From Pseudomonas soli (GTDB lineage: Bacteria; Pseudomonadota; Gammaproteobacteria; Pseudomonadales; Pseudomonadaceae), in assembly GCF_900110655.1 (NCBI RefSeq), contig NZ_FOEQ01000003.1, positions 434,001-498,000 on the forward strand: 64,000 nucleotides of DNA. Reading direction: 5' to 3'. The notes beneath the pieces are model-generated. The model was given only the letters and a program-made list of their open reading frames with translations, made no database searches and was not told where the DNA came from. Below, piece by piece: positions 19,331-27,097 of this stretch (its first letter is position 1; every line of letters starts with the position of its first letter). The translations under genes were made by a program, and so were the position numbers.

Positions 19331-20320
19331 ATGTCGATCGAAGTTCGTAACGTCAGCAAGCGCTTCAACAGCTTCCAGGCCCTGGACAACATCAACCTGG
19401 ACATCCACAGCGGCGAGCTGGTTGCCCTGCTGGGCCCGTCGGGCTGCGGCAAGACCACCCTGCTGCGCATCATCGCCGGCCTGGAAACCCCGGATGACGG
19501 CAGCATCGTGTTCCATGGTGAGGACGTGTCCGGGCACGACGTGCGTGATCGCAACGTCGGCTTCGTGTTCCAGCACTACGCGCTGTTCCGCCATATGAGC
19601 GTGTTCGACAACGTCGCCTTCGGCCTGCGCATGAAACCCAAGGGCGAGCGCCCGAGCGAGAGCAAGATCGCCGAGAAGGTCCACGAGCTGCTGAACATGG
19701 TCCAGCTCGACTGGTTGTCCGATCGCTACCCCGAGCAGCTGTCCGGTGGCCAGCGCCAGCGTATCGCCCTGGCCCGTGCCCTGGCGGTGGAGCCCAAGGT
19801 ATTGCTGCTCGACGAGCCGTTCGGGGCGCTGGATGCCAAGGTGCGCAAGGAACTGCGCCGCTGGTTGGCGCGGCTGCACGAAGACATCAACCTGACCTCG
19901 GTATTCGTTACCCACGACCAGGAAGAGGCCATGGAAGTCGCCGACCGCATCGTGGTGATGAACAAGGGCGTAATCGAGCAGATCGGTTCGCCGGGCGAGG
20001 TGTACGAGAAACCGGCCAACGATTTTGTCTACCACTTCCTGGGTGACTCCAACCGCCTGGCGCTGAGCGAAGGCCACCATGTACTGTTCCGCCCGCACGA
20101 GGTGTCGTTGTCGCGCCATGAGACCGAAGGCCACCATGCCGCCGAGGTCCGCGATATCCGCCCGTTGGGCGCCACCACCCGGGTCACCTTGAAGGTGGAA
20201 GGGCAGAGCGAGTTGATCGAGGCCGAGGTGGTCAAGGATCATGACAGCCTGACCGGGTTGGCGCGGGGGGAGACGTTGTTCTTCCGGCCGAAGGTGTGGC
20301 AGAAGGTGGCGGATATCTGA
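19331..20320 (+). CDS. cysA: Sulfate/thiosulfate import ATP-binding protein CysA
   Basis: A 329-residue ABC ATPase with Walker [10 protein letters not shown] (residues 35-43), Q-loop [16 protein letters not shown], signature LSGGQRQR, Walker [24 protein letters not shown] and H-loop VTHDQEEA. The [17 protein letters not shown] pattern and the C-terminal TOBE-like segment match CysA. It closes the sulfate operon and is followed by a clear terminator. Confidence 0.94.
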   Translation: MSIEVRNVSKRFNSFQALDNINLDIHSGELVALLGPSGCGKTTLLRIIAGLETPDDGSIVFHGEDVSGHDVRDRNVGFVFQHYALFRHMSVFDNVAFGLRMKPKGERPSESKIAEKVHELLNMVQLDWLSDRYPEQLSGGQRQRIALARALAVEPKVLLLDEPFGALDAKVRKELRRWLARLHEDINLTSVFVTHDQEEAMEVADRIVVMNKGVIEQIGSPGEVYEKPANDFVYHFLGDSNRLALSEGHHVLFRPHEVSLSRHETEGHHAAEVRDIRPLGATTRVTLKVEGQSELIEAEVVKDHDSLTGLARGETLFFRPKVWQKVADI

Positions 20321-20340
20321 ACTACTGGATGTGAATGAAG

Positions 20341-20366
20341 AACCCGGGCCTGGTCCCGGGTTTTTT
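20341..20366 (+). terminator. Rho-independent terminator of the sulfate operon
   Basis: AACCCGGG (20341-20348) pairs with CCCGGGTT (20355-20362), and the T run continues to 20366. It lies 20 bases after the cysA stop. Confidence 0.88.
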
Positions 20367-20504
20367 GTTACCTGGCGGACGCAATCGCGGGGCAGTTGCC
20401 CACATGCCATTCGAGCATTTTTTTCATGCCTTCCAGGCATGTCGAACACCCGACCCGGCTAGAGGTCGCTGGTGCCAAGGCTTGCAGCGGACCGGACAAA
20501 ATCG

Positions 20505-20541
20505 ATAGCAAAAAAAGCTATAACAATAAATTTAAACATTC
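20505..20541 (+). promoter_or_regulatory. AT-rich leader with ATAGC/GCTAT dyad upstream of tonB
   Basis: ATAGC (20505-20509) and GCTAT (20517-20521) flank an A tract and continue into an AT-only stretch to about 20541. The AT-rich style resembles the oscA leader. No convincing Fur box was found, which argues that this TonB system may not be primarily iron-regulated. Apart from this the 293-base gap after cysA holds only the terminator. Confidence 0.4.
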
Positions 20542-20613
20542 CTTCATGGCCTAAGCCCCTGCCGTCGATGATTCAGCCACACACCTGAATCAACACCCCA
20601 GGAGTTTCTAGCA

Positions 20614-21414
20614 ATGGGTAATGTCCAGTCGGCCGTCAGGGCCTTTGAGCAGCCTTGGCACCCGGCATCGGGCGACCTGGTCGAGCTCGGACGCACGCTA
20701 CGCCTGCCGCTTGGCCAGTTACGCCTGCAACGCACGCCACTGAGCGGCCTCAAACGACGCGACAAGCTGGCGTTGGTGCTGCTGGTGCTGGCCCTGCACG
20801 GTGCCGTCGCCTACTGGATCAACCAGGCACCGACCCCGGCGTTGCCCATCGTTCCGCCGCAGATTCCGCCCATGACCATCGAGTTCGCCGCGCCCGCGCC
20901 GCCGGTCGTCGAGCTGCCGCCGCCAGCCCCGGCAGCGCCTGTGGTCGAACCGCCACCGCCGGTGATCGACGAGTTGGCTGCCAAGCCAAAGCCCAAGCCG
21001 AAAGTCTTGCCCAAACCTGTGGCCAAGCCACAGCCAAAACCGCAGCCGAAACCGAAACCGGTCGAGGCGCCGCCACCCACGCCGACGCCCGTGGCCGCGC
21101 CGGCTCCGCCTGCGCCACCCGCCCCGGCCCCGGTGACGCCAGCCTCGGCCAACGCCGCCTACCTCAAGAACCCGGCGCCGGAATATCCGCAGATGGCCCA
21201 GCGCCGTGGCTGGGAGGGCACCGTGCTGCTGCGCGTCGAGGTGCTGCCCAGTGGCAAGCCAGGGCAGATCCAGATCCAGAAAAGCAGTGGTCGCGACGCT
21301 CTGGACGCCGCCGCGCTAGCCGCGGTGAAACGCTGGAGCTTCGTCCCGGCCAAGCAGGGCGAGGTGGCCCAGGTGGGTTGGGTCAGCGTACCGATCGATT
21401 TCAAGCTTCGTTAA
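20614..21414 (+). CDS. tonB: Energy transducer TonB
   Basis: A 266-residue TonB. A cytoplasmic N-terminus of about 50 residues, longer than in E. coli, precedes one membrane helix (residues 51-69, containing His62). A proline-rich spacer with KPKPKP-type repeats (about 75-175) follows, then the C-terminal beta-alpha-beta domain (YPQMAQRRGWEGTVLLRVEVLPSGKPGQIQIQKSSG). It transmits proton-motive force from ExbB-ExbD to outer-membrane receptors. The tonB-exbB-exbD order, and the position beside sulfur genes, resemble P. aeruginosa tonB2-exbB1-exbD1. Confidence 0.93.
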   Translation: MGNVQSAVRAFEQPWHPASGDLVELGRTLRLPLGQLRLQRTPLSGLKRRDKLALVLLVLALHGAVAYWINQAPTPALPIVPPQIPPMTIEFAAPAPPVVELPPPAPAAPVVEPPPPVIDELAAKPKPKPKVLPKPVAKPQPKPQPKPKPVEAPPPTPTPVAAPAPPAPPAPAPVTPASANAAYLKNPAPEYPQMAQRRGWEGTVLLRVEVLPSGKPGQIQIQKSSGRDALDAAALAAVKRWSFVPAKQGEVAQVGWVSVPIDFKLR

Positions 21415-21444
21415 CTTGCGAGCGCACACAGGAAGGACTTCATC

Positions 21445-22167
21445 ATGAGCTTGTTGGCATCTCCCCTCGAATCCGTTGAAGGCGCGGTCATCTGGCTGCT
21501 GGTCGGCTTCTCCGTCGCCACCTGGGCGTTGGCCCTGGTCAAGGTCGTGCAGTTCGTGCGCCTGAAGAACCAGGACAAGCGCTTCCACCAGCAGTTCTGG
21601 GCCGCGTCCAGCCTCGACTCTGCCGCGGAGCCGGCCCACGATCTGCCAGGCCCGGCTGCCCGTGTCGCCCAGGCGGGATTCGCGGCGATCGCGGTTGGCG
21701 AGCCTGGTCACGCTAACGATTTGAGCCAGGCCATCAACCACCAGGACCGCCTGGAGCGCGCCCTGCGCCAGCAGATCGTTCGCGAGCGTCGTTCGCTGGA
21801 AACCGGCCTGGCGGTGGTGGCCAGTATCGGCAGCACTTCACCCTTCATCGGCCTGTTCGGCACGGTGTGGGGCATCATGGAAGCGCTCAAGGGCATCAGC
21901 GCGGCGGGCTCGGCGAGTTTGGAGACCGTGGCGGGGCCGATCGGTGCCGCACTGGTGGCCACCGGCGTGGGTATCGCCGTCGCGGTGCCGGCGGTGCTGG
22001 TCTACAACTACTTCCTCCGTCGCCTCAAGCTGACCGCCGCCGACCTCGACGACTTCGCCCACGACTTCTACAGCCTGGCGCAGAAGAGTGCCTTCCGCGT
22101 GCTGGTGCATCCGGCGGTGCAGCGCCAGCACACCGGCTTCACCCAACCTGTGAAGGAGGCGTCCTGA
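21445..22167 (+). CDS. exbB: ExbB, MotA/TolQ/ExbB proton channel family
   Basis: A 240-residue inner-membrane protein with three helices. One lies near residues 13-33, and two lie in the second half around IGSTSPFIGLFGTVWGIMEALKGI and GPIGAALVATGVGIAVAVPAVLVYNYF. The conserved small-residue and threonine pattern of helices 2 and 3 is intact. It forms the proton-conducting motor with ExbD, whose gene begins one base after this stop. Confidence 0.94.
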   Translation: MSLLASPLESVEGAVIWLLVGFSVATWALALVKVVQFVRLKNQDKRFHQQFWAASSLDSAAEPAHDLPGPAARVAQAGFAAIAVGEPGHANDLSQAINHQDRLERALRQQIVRERRSLETGLAVVASIGSTSPFIGLFGTVWGIMEALKGISAAGSASLETVAGPIGAALVATGVGIAVAVPAVLVYNYFLRRLKLTAADLDDFAHDFYSLAQKSAFRVLVHPAVQRQHTGFTQPVKEAS

Positions 22168-22168
22168 C

Positions 22169-22570
22169 ATGGCCTTCTCGACCCAGGACAGCGATGAAGT
22201 GTTGAGTGAAATCAACGTCACGCCGTTGGTGGACGTCATGCTGGTGCTGTTGGTGGTGTTCATCGTCACCGCGCCGTTGCTGACCAACGCCATCCCTATC
22301 AACCTGCCCAAGACCGAGGCCGTGGCACCGGTGGAGCAGAAGGACCCGCTGGTAGTGAGCATCGACGGCAGCGGCAAGCTGTTCATCAACAAGGACGAGA
22401 TCCAGCCCGACCTGCTGGAGACCAACCTCAAGGCTGCCAAGGACAAGGACGCCGAGCTGCGTGTGCAGTTGCAGGCCGACGATGGTGTGAACTACGGCGA
22501 GGTCGCCCGGGCGATGGCGGCGATCGAGCGTGCCGGGATCAGCAAGCTGGCGGTGATCACCGCGCGCTGA
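22169..22570 (+). CDS. exbD: ExbD, biopolymer transport protein
   Basis: A 133-residue protein with a short cytoplasmic N-terminus, one membrane helix starting VTPLVDVMLVLLVVFIVTAP that carries the essential proton-accepting aspartate (Asp22), and a periplasmic domain. Length and motif are standard for ExbD. It is the last gene of the tonB operon. Confidence 0.95.
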   Translation: MAFSTQDSDEVLSEINVTPLVDVMLVLLVVFIVTAPLLTNAIPINLPKTEAVAPVEQKDPLVVSIDGSGKLFINKDEIQPDLLETNLKAAKDKDAELRVQLQADDGVNYGEVARAMAAIERAGISKLAVITAR

Positions 22571-22601
22571 CCGGCGATACCTTCTTCAGGCAAGTGCTTA
22601 G

Positions 22602-22637
22602 GGGCCATTTTCCTTGGCAGGGGATGGCCCTTTTTTT
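22602..22637 (+). terminator. Terminator after exbD
   Basis: GGGCCAT (22602-22608) and ATGGCCC (22624-22630) form a stem with a 15-base loop, followed directly by seven T residues (22631-22637). Confidence 0.8.
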
Positions 22638-22660
22638 ATGCGCGAAGCCAAGCCTCCTCC

Positions 22661-22728
22661 ATATAAGTTTTTTGGTTATTAATAAATAGCTTCTTATTCC
22701 TTTACGAATATATCCCCCTCCCTATACT
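22661..22728 (+). promoter_or_regulatory. AT-rich promoter region of the hydrolase/AAA+ pair
   Basis: A stretch of about 50 bases (22661-22712) is strongly AT-rich. TATACT at 22723-22728 is a candidate -10 with TTTACG (22701-22706) as a weak -35 at 16-base spacing. The gene starts at 22764 behind CGGAGG. The assignment is by eye only. Confidence 0.45.
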
Positions 22729-22763
22729 TGCACCCAAGCACGCAAACTTCCGGAGGCGTCCCC

Positions 22764-23345
22764 ATGCGCAATGAGTCGATTCGTTACCTGATTGTGCCGG
22801 GCTGGCAAGGATCGCCAGACAACCATTGGCAAAGTCACTGGCAGCGCAGCCTGCCCAACAGCGCACGGGTCGAGCAGAGCGACTGGCTCACGCCACAACG
22901 ACGCGATTGGGTACAGGCGCTGGAACAAGAGATTGCCGCCGAGCGCTCGCCGGTGATTCTCATCGCCCACAGCCTCGGCTGCATCACAGTCGCGCATTGG
23001 GCCGCCCAGGCCAGCCCTGATTTGCAGCAAAGGGTGCGCGGCGCGCTGCTGGTGGCACCGGCGGATGTCGAGCGGCCGAACTGCGCGCCAGCCCTGCGCA
23101 ATTTTGCGCCGATTCCCCTGCAGGCCCTGCCGTTCCCCAGCCAGGTGGTCAGCTCCGACAACGACCCGGCGGTGAGCGTGCCGCGCGCGTTGTACCTGGC
23201 GCAGGCCTGGGGCGCCGAAGCCGGGCTGCTGGCCAACGCCGGGCATATCAACGTCAAGTCCGGGCACCAGCGCTGGGAGCAAGGCTTTGCCTATCTCTAC
23301 CGGCTGCAGGCCCGTGTCGACCAGCGCGCCCTGCGCCGCGCCTGA
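22764..23345 (+). CDS. RBBP9/YdeN-family alpha/beta serine hydrolase
   Basis: A 193-residue single-domain hydrolase. The N-terminal strand YLIVPGWQGSPDNHWQSHWQ is typical of the RBBP9/YdeN family, and the nucleophile Ser70 sits in LIAHSLGC. SDNDPAVS and NAGHINVKSGHQRWEQG supply the probable Asp and His. There is no signal peptide, so it is cytoplasmic. ATG 22764 follows CGGAGG; an in-frame ATG at 22728 precedes it without a good site. It lies 64 bases before an SfnR-like gene within the sulfur block. The substrate is unknown; an esterase or amidase role is inference. Confidence 0.85.
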   Translation: MRNESIRYLIVPGWQGSPDNHWQSHWQRSLPNSARVEQSDWLTPQRRDWVQALEQEIAAERSPVILIAHSLGCITVAHWAAQASPDLQQRVRGALLVAPADVERPNCAPALRNFAPIPLQALPFPSQVVSSDNDPAVSVPRALYLAQAWGAEAGLLANAGHINVKSGHQRWEQGFAYLYRLQARVDQRALRRA

Positions 23346-23409
23346 TCCACAGGTTTTCATCGACTGAGCTGAGTCCCTCGACCGCTTGCGGCCGGGGCGG
23401 GAGTATTCC

Positions 23410-24357
23410 ATGACATTTCACACACCATTCGGTCAGCCGCTGCTGACCTTCCCCGAGCTGGACAAGAGCCCGCTGAGCATCCGCGCCAAGGCGCTGGTGT
23501 TCGTCGACCCGCGCTCCCAGGCGCTGCGCCAGGCCCTGGAACGGCTGGCGCCACAACCGTTGCCGGTGCTGATCCGCGGCGAGACCGGCACCGGCAAGGA
23601 GCTGCTGGCCCGGCAGATTCATCGCGCCAGTGATCGGGGCGGGTTGTTCGTGTCGGTCAACTGCGCGGCCATCAGCCCGACCTATGCCGATGCCGAGCTG
23701 TTCGGCTATAGCGCGGGTAGCCAGGGTGGTACTGCCAGCAGTCGCGCCGGATGGTTCGGCTCGGCCAATGGCGGCACCTTGTATCTGGACGAGATCGCCG
23801 ACCTGCCCCTGGCGATCCAGGGCAAGCTGCTGGCCGCCCTGGAGAATCGTGAGGTGATCCGGGTCGGCGCCACGCAGCCGCAGGCGGTCGATGTGCGGCT
23901 GGTGGCCGCTTCCAGCATCGACCTGGCGCTGGCAGTGCGCGCGGGGCGTTTCAACGAGCGGCTCTACCATTACCTGCACGAAGGCGAGCTGGAGTTGCCG
24001 GCGCTGCGTGATCGGGTCGGCGATATCCTGCCGTTGGCCGAGTACTTCGTGGGGATCTACAGCGTGCGCCTGGATCGGCCGGTTCCCCTGATCAGCGAGG
24101 CGGCACAACAGGCGCTCGAAGCGCATGCCTGGCCGGGCAATACCCGCGAGCTGGAGAACGTCATTCACTTCGCCCTGCTGGTCAGCGATGGCGATGAAAT
24201 CCTCCCTGAGCACCTCGACCTGCCGGCCACCCGCCCACTGGCCAACCTGGCGCGACAGCTGGAACAGCTACGCCGTGGCGGCGAAGCGCAGACCCTCGCT
24301 GAACTGCGTGGGCTGCTGGGCGAAGCCCTGGCGCGACTGGGTGAAACCGCGCCTTAG
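23410..24357 (+). CDS. SfnR-like AAA+ protein with degenerate sigma-54 activator motifs
   Basis: A 315-residue AAA+ domain of the sigma-54 activator class: Walker A GETGTGKE (residues 57-64), Walker B GGTLYLDEI (Asp127, Glu128) and sensor II WPGNTRELEN (241-250). The loop that should read GAFTGA and contact sigma-54 reads GSQGGT (103-108). After the AAA+ lid only about 45 residues remain, rich in Leu/Glu/Arg, with no recognisable Fis-type helix-turn-helix. The closest remembered relatives are SfnR-type regulators of sulfone and sulfonate use in P. putida, which fits the context. It could act as a co-regulator without binding DNA. ATG 23410 follows GGGAG. Confidence 0.8.
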   Translation: MTFHTPFGQPLLTFPELDKSPLSIRAKALVFVDPRSQALRQALERLAPQPLPVLIRGETGTGKELLARQIHRASDRGGLFVSVNCAAISPTYADAELFGYSAGSQGGTASSRAGWFGSANGGTLYLDEIADLPLAIQGKLLAALENREVIRVGATQPQAVDVRLVAASSIDLALAVRAGRFNERLYHYLHEGELELPALRDRVGDILPLAEYFVGIYSVRLDRPVPLISEAAQQALEAHAWPGNTRELENVIHFALLVSDGDEILPEHLDLPATRPLANLARQLEQLRRGGEAQTLAELRGLLGEALARLGETAP

Positions 24358-24394
24358 AGCCGCGCGGTGTCGCTCATGACCAAAGGTCATGATG

Positions 24395-24538
24395 GCGATT
24401 TGTTTTTGGAATAAGCAGCTAAGTAAAAGATATTGTTACGGAATAAAAATAATCGGTATTGTCCGGTTCACGCCCACCCGAACGGATGGGCACCCGACTC
24501 GCCATCTGCGATGGCCCAGCTATAGAACAAGGATCACC
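24395..24538 (+). promoter_or_regulatory. AT-rich leader upstream of the MetQ-like gene
   Basis: From about 24400 to 24460 the sequence is AT-rich (TTTTTGGAATAAG, GGAATAAAAATAATC) in a GC-rich surround. The coding start at 24539 has AAGGATCACC before it. No exact promoter could be fixed. Confidence 0.4.
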
Positions 24539-25324
24539 ATGAAAAAGACCCTGCTGACCACCGCCCTGGCCGCCGCCCTGTCGTTCGCGGGCCTCGCCAA
24601 CGCCGCTGAAAAACTGGTGGTCGCCGCCACGCCTGTGCCGCACGCGGAAATCCTCGAACTGATCAAGCCGACCCTGGCCAAGGAAGGCGTGGACCTGGAG
24701 ATCAAGGTCTTCACCGACTACGTCCAGCCCAACGTGCAGGTCGACCAGAAGCGCCTGGACGCCAACTACTTTCAGACCCTGCCGTACCTGAAGAACTTCA
24801 ACGAAGGCAAGGGCACCCACCTGGAGACCGTGATCGGCGTGCACGTCGAACCGTTTGGTGGCTACTCGAAGAAGGTCAAGAGCCTGGCCGAGCTGAAGGA
24901 CGGCGCGACCGTGGCCATCCCCAACGAAGGCAGCAACAGTGGCCGTGCCCTGCTGCTGCTGCAGAAGGCTGGGCTGATTACCCTGAAGGATCCGAAGAAC
25001 GCCCTGGCCACGCCGAAGGACATCGCCGAGAACCCGAAGAAGCTCAAGTTCAAGGAGCTTGAATCGGCCATGCTCCCGCGTGTGCTGGATCAGGTCGACC
25101 TGGACATGATCAACACCAACTATGCGCTTGAAGCCGGCCTGAACCCGGCCAAGGACGCCCTGGTGATCGAAGGCAGCGATTCGCCATACGTGAACTTCCT
25201 GGTTGCCCGCCCGGACAACAAGGACAGCGCGGCCATCCAGAAGCTGGCCAAGGCGCTGACCAGCCCGGAAGTGAAGGCATTCATCGAGAAGAAATACAGC
25301 GGTGCGGTACTGCCGGCGTTCTGA
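24539..25324 (+). CDS. MetQ/NLPA-family substrate-binding protein
   Basis: A 261-residue binding protein of the NLPA/MetQ family, with a signal peptide cleaved near LANA|AEKLVV and no lipobox cysteine, so it is soluble in the periplasm. Family marks are ATPVPHAEILELIKPTLAKEGVDLEIKVFTDYVQPN, the aromatic LDANYFQTLPYLKNFN and the loop IPNEGSNSGRALLLLQKAGLI. It would bind methionine or a related sulfur compound. No MetN or MetI gene is adjacent; the transporter genes that follow belong to the polar amino-acid family. It must use a transporter encoded elsewhere, or feed an unconventional one. The upstream ATG at 24389 would remove the signal sequence and is rejected. Confidence 0.88.
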   Translation: MKKTLLTTALAAALSFAGLANAAEKLVVAATPVPHAEILELIKPTLAKEGVDLEIKVFTDYVQPNVQVDQKRLDANYFQTLPYLKNFNEGKGTHLETVIGVHVEPFGGYSKKVKSLAELKDGATVAIPNEGSNSGRALLLLQKAGLITLKDPKNALATPKDIAENPKKLKFKELESAMLPRVLDQVDLDMINTNYALEAGLNPAKDALVIEGSDSPYVNFLVARPDNKDSAAIQKLAKALTSPEVKAFIEKKYSGAVLPAF

Positions 25325-25340
25325 TACGCGACCTGGTACG

Positions 25341-25373
25341 AAAAACGCCGACGCATTTTGCGTCGGCGTTTTT
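25341..25373. terminator. Strong bidirectional terminator after the MetQ-like gene
   Basis: A 14-bp perfect stem, AAAAACGCCGACGC (25341-25354) with GCGTCGGCGTTTTT (25360-25373), closes a 5-base ATTTT loop. Flanking A and T runs make it work on both strands, which matters because a possible small minus-strand gene lies just to the right. Confidence 0.92.
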
Positions 25374-25414
25374 GTTTGGGCTGGCTTGAAGAGGGGGCAG
25401 CCAGTAGTGGCGCT

Positions 25415-25498
25415 TCAGCGCTGACTGGCCAGGGCCCGGCGCAGCGCCAGGAGCCACAGCAGTTGTTCGTTCGAAGCAGGCAAGCAGGGGCTGTTCAT
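25415..25498 (-). CDS. Possible 27-residue small protein
   Basis: A minus-strand frame from ATG (25496-25498) to TGA (25415-25417) encodes 27 residues. It has one Cys near the N-terminus, a leucine-rich middle (QLLWLLALRRAL) and a basic end. AAGGAAG lies at normal spacing before the start, and the bidirectional terminator at 25341-25373 lies just past its stop, both as expected of a real gene. It sits alone in a 467-base gap inside the sulfur block. Against it: so short a frame can arise by chance and I cannot test conservation. It could be a leader peptide or a small membrane-associated peptide. Confidence 0.35.
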   Translation of the reverse strand: MNSPCLPASNEQLLWLLALRRALASQR

Positions 25499-25619
25499 CG
25501 TTGTCTTCCTTGTTGAATGTGATGGGCCGTGCAAGTCACAGTTTGAAATCCCTTGGAGGGGAAAATTCTCGGAAAGATCCGCGTTTGGTGAAGGAAATTT
25601 CAGAGCGTCACGGGGTGGT

Positions 25620-25680
25620 GATATAGATATGCGATAAAGATATTTATAAAAATATTTTTATGCCTTTAGAGTCTATGAAT
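25620..25680 (+). promoter_or_regulatory. AT-rich leader upstream of the amino-acid ABC importer
   Basis: About 50 bases (25620-25670) are nearly all A and T, with alternating runs such as GATATTTATAAAAATATT. It lies about 120 bases before the first permease gene. It is the fifth AT-rich leader in the 16-26 kb block. The rest of the 25325-25791 gap holds a terminator and a possible small gene. Confidence 0.4.
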
Positions 25681-25791
25681 CGTGCTTACCGGCACAGCGC
25701 CACTATTCGTGAAACGACGCCGAGCAACCCTCGTGCCGACCCTGGACCTTCCCATGCCGTACCTTCGTGACCCCGTGCCGAGGCCCTTTCC

Positions 25792-26457
25792 ATGAGCTTC
25801 GACACCGCTTTCATGCTTAGCACACTGCCGGCCTTCTTCAAGGCCGTTGGCGTGACCTTGCAAGTCGGGGCGATCGCAATCGCCACCTCATTGCTGGTGG
25901 CGCTGCTCAACGCGACGATCCTGGTATTGCGAACGCCCTACCTGTGGCGCCTGGTCAAGGGCTACGTGGAGCTGGCCCGCAACACTCCGTTGCTGATCCA
26001 ACTGTTCTTCGTCTACTTCGCCTTGCCGAGCCTGGGGGTGAAGGTATCCGGCTTCGCTGCCGCGATCATCACCCTGACGTTCATGGGCGGTGCCTACCTC
26101 ACCGAGGTACTGCGCGCCGGGGTCGAGGCCGTGCCGCGGGCGCAACTGGAGTCCGGGCGCTCCATCGGCCTTTCCGAGGGCCAGCTGCTGCGACATGTGA
26201 TCCTGCCCCAGGCCGGCATCCTCAGCCTGCCGGCACTGTTCGCCAATTTCGTCTTCCTGCTCAAGGAAACCACCGTGGTTTCGGCGGTGGCGGTGCCGGA
26301 GATTCTCTACACCACCAAGAACTACATCGCCCTGTACTACAAGACCTACGAAATGCTCGCCGTGCTGACCCTGCTCTGCGTGCTGATCTTCCTGCCGCTG
26401 TCGCTGCTGCTGCGCTACCTGGAACGGAGGCTGCAACATGGCCAGTTCGGGCATTGA
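25792..26457 (+). CDS. Polar amino-acid ABC transporter permease (HisM/GlnP family), first
   Basis: A 221-residue permease with about five helices. The family motif is ELARNTPLLIQLFFVYFALPSLG, and the ATPase-contact loop is AVPRAQLESGRSIGLSEGQLLRHVILPQAG. It is the first gene of a four-gene operon of two permeases, an ATPase and a binding lipoprotein. Placement in the sulfur block suggests cystine or another sulfur-containing amino acid as substrate, but HisM-family sequence alone cannot settle this. Confidence 0.9.
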   Translation: MSFDTAFMLSTLPAFFKAVGVTLQVGAIAIATSLLVALLNATILVLRTPYLWRLVKGYVELARNTPLLIQLFFVYFALPSLGVKVSGFAAAIITLTFMGGAYLTEVLRAGVEAVPRAQLESGRSIGLSEGQLLRHVILPQAGILSLPALFANFVFLLKETTVVSAVAVPEILYTTKNYIALYYKTYEMLAVLTLLCVLIFLPLSLLLRYLERRLQHGQFGH

Positions 26458-27097
26458 GCTGCTGTTGGTTTCGCTGCCGCAACTGGCCATGGGCGCCGGG
26501 CAGACCCTGGCGATCTCGGCCCTGGGCATCCTGTTCGCCACCTTGGGCGGCGTGCTCTACGGCGTGCTGGCGACACTCGGTAGCCGTTGGCTAAATATCC
26601 TGCTGCAGGTGTACCTGGAGCTGTTCCGGGCGATTCCGGTGCTGGTCTGGCTGTACCTGGTGTTCTTCGGCTTGCCGATCTTCTTCGGTCTGAGCATCCC
26701 CAGCTTTTGGTGCGCGGTGCTGGTGCTGGGCCTGTGGGGCGCCAGCGAGGTCGGCGAGGTGGTGCGCGGTGCCTTGCAGTCGCTGCCACGCGGTCAGCGC
26801 GAGGCGGGGTTGTCTATCGGCCTGGGCGGCTGGCAGCTGTATGCCTATGTGCTGCTGCCCCAGGCGCTCAAGCGCATGACCCCGCCGACCATCAATATCT
26901 ACACGCGGATCATCAAGACCAGCTCGCTGGCGGTGCTGATCGGTGTGGTCGAAGTGATCAAGGCGGGGCAGCAGATCATCGAACGCACCTACGAGTCGGT
27001 GCTGATCTACGGCGCGCTGTTCCTGTTCTTCTTTCTTGTCTGCTATCCGCTGTCAGCCGCCTCCCGCGTGCTGGAGCGGCGCTGGGCCCACGCATGA
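26438..27097 (+). CDS. Polar amino-acid ABC transporter permease, second
   Basis: A 219-residue partner permease overlapping the first by 20 bases. It carries the motif LELFRAIPVLVWLYLVFFGLPIFFG and the contact loop SLPRGQREAGLSIGLGGWQLYAYVLLPQALKRM. The overlap implies translational coupling and roughly equal synthesis of both channel halves. Confidence 0.9.
   Translation: MASSGIELLLVSLPQLAMGAGQTLAISALGILFATLGGVLYGVLATLGSRWLNILLQVYLELFRAIPVLVWLYLVFFGLPIFFGLSIPSFWCAVLVLGLWGASEVGEVVRGALQSLPRGQREAGLSIGLGGWQLYAYVLLPQALKRMTPPTINIYTRIIKTSSLAVLIGVVEVIKAGQQIIERTYESVLIYGALFLFFFLVCYPLSAASRVLERRWAHA

Noticed and set aside
20367..20613. Fur box upstream of tonB
   Set aside because: The AT-rich dyad does not fit a 19-bp Fur consensus closely enough to call.
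25675..25770. 31-residue plus-strand frame before the amino-acid importer
   Set aside because: No ribosome site, and the sequence looks random; it lies in the probable 5' leader.
25325..25791. Sigma-54 (-24/-12) promoter search in the leaders of the sulfur block
   Set aside because: No TGGCAC-N5-TTGCW-like match was found by eye in this or the neighbouring leaders, despite the SfnR-like gene.
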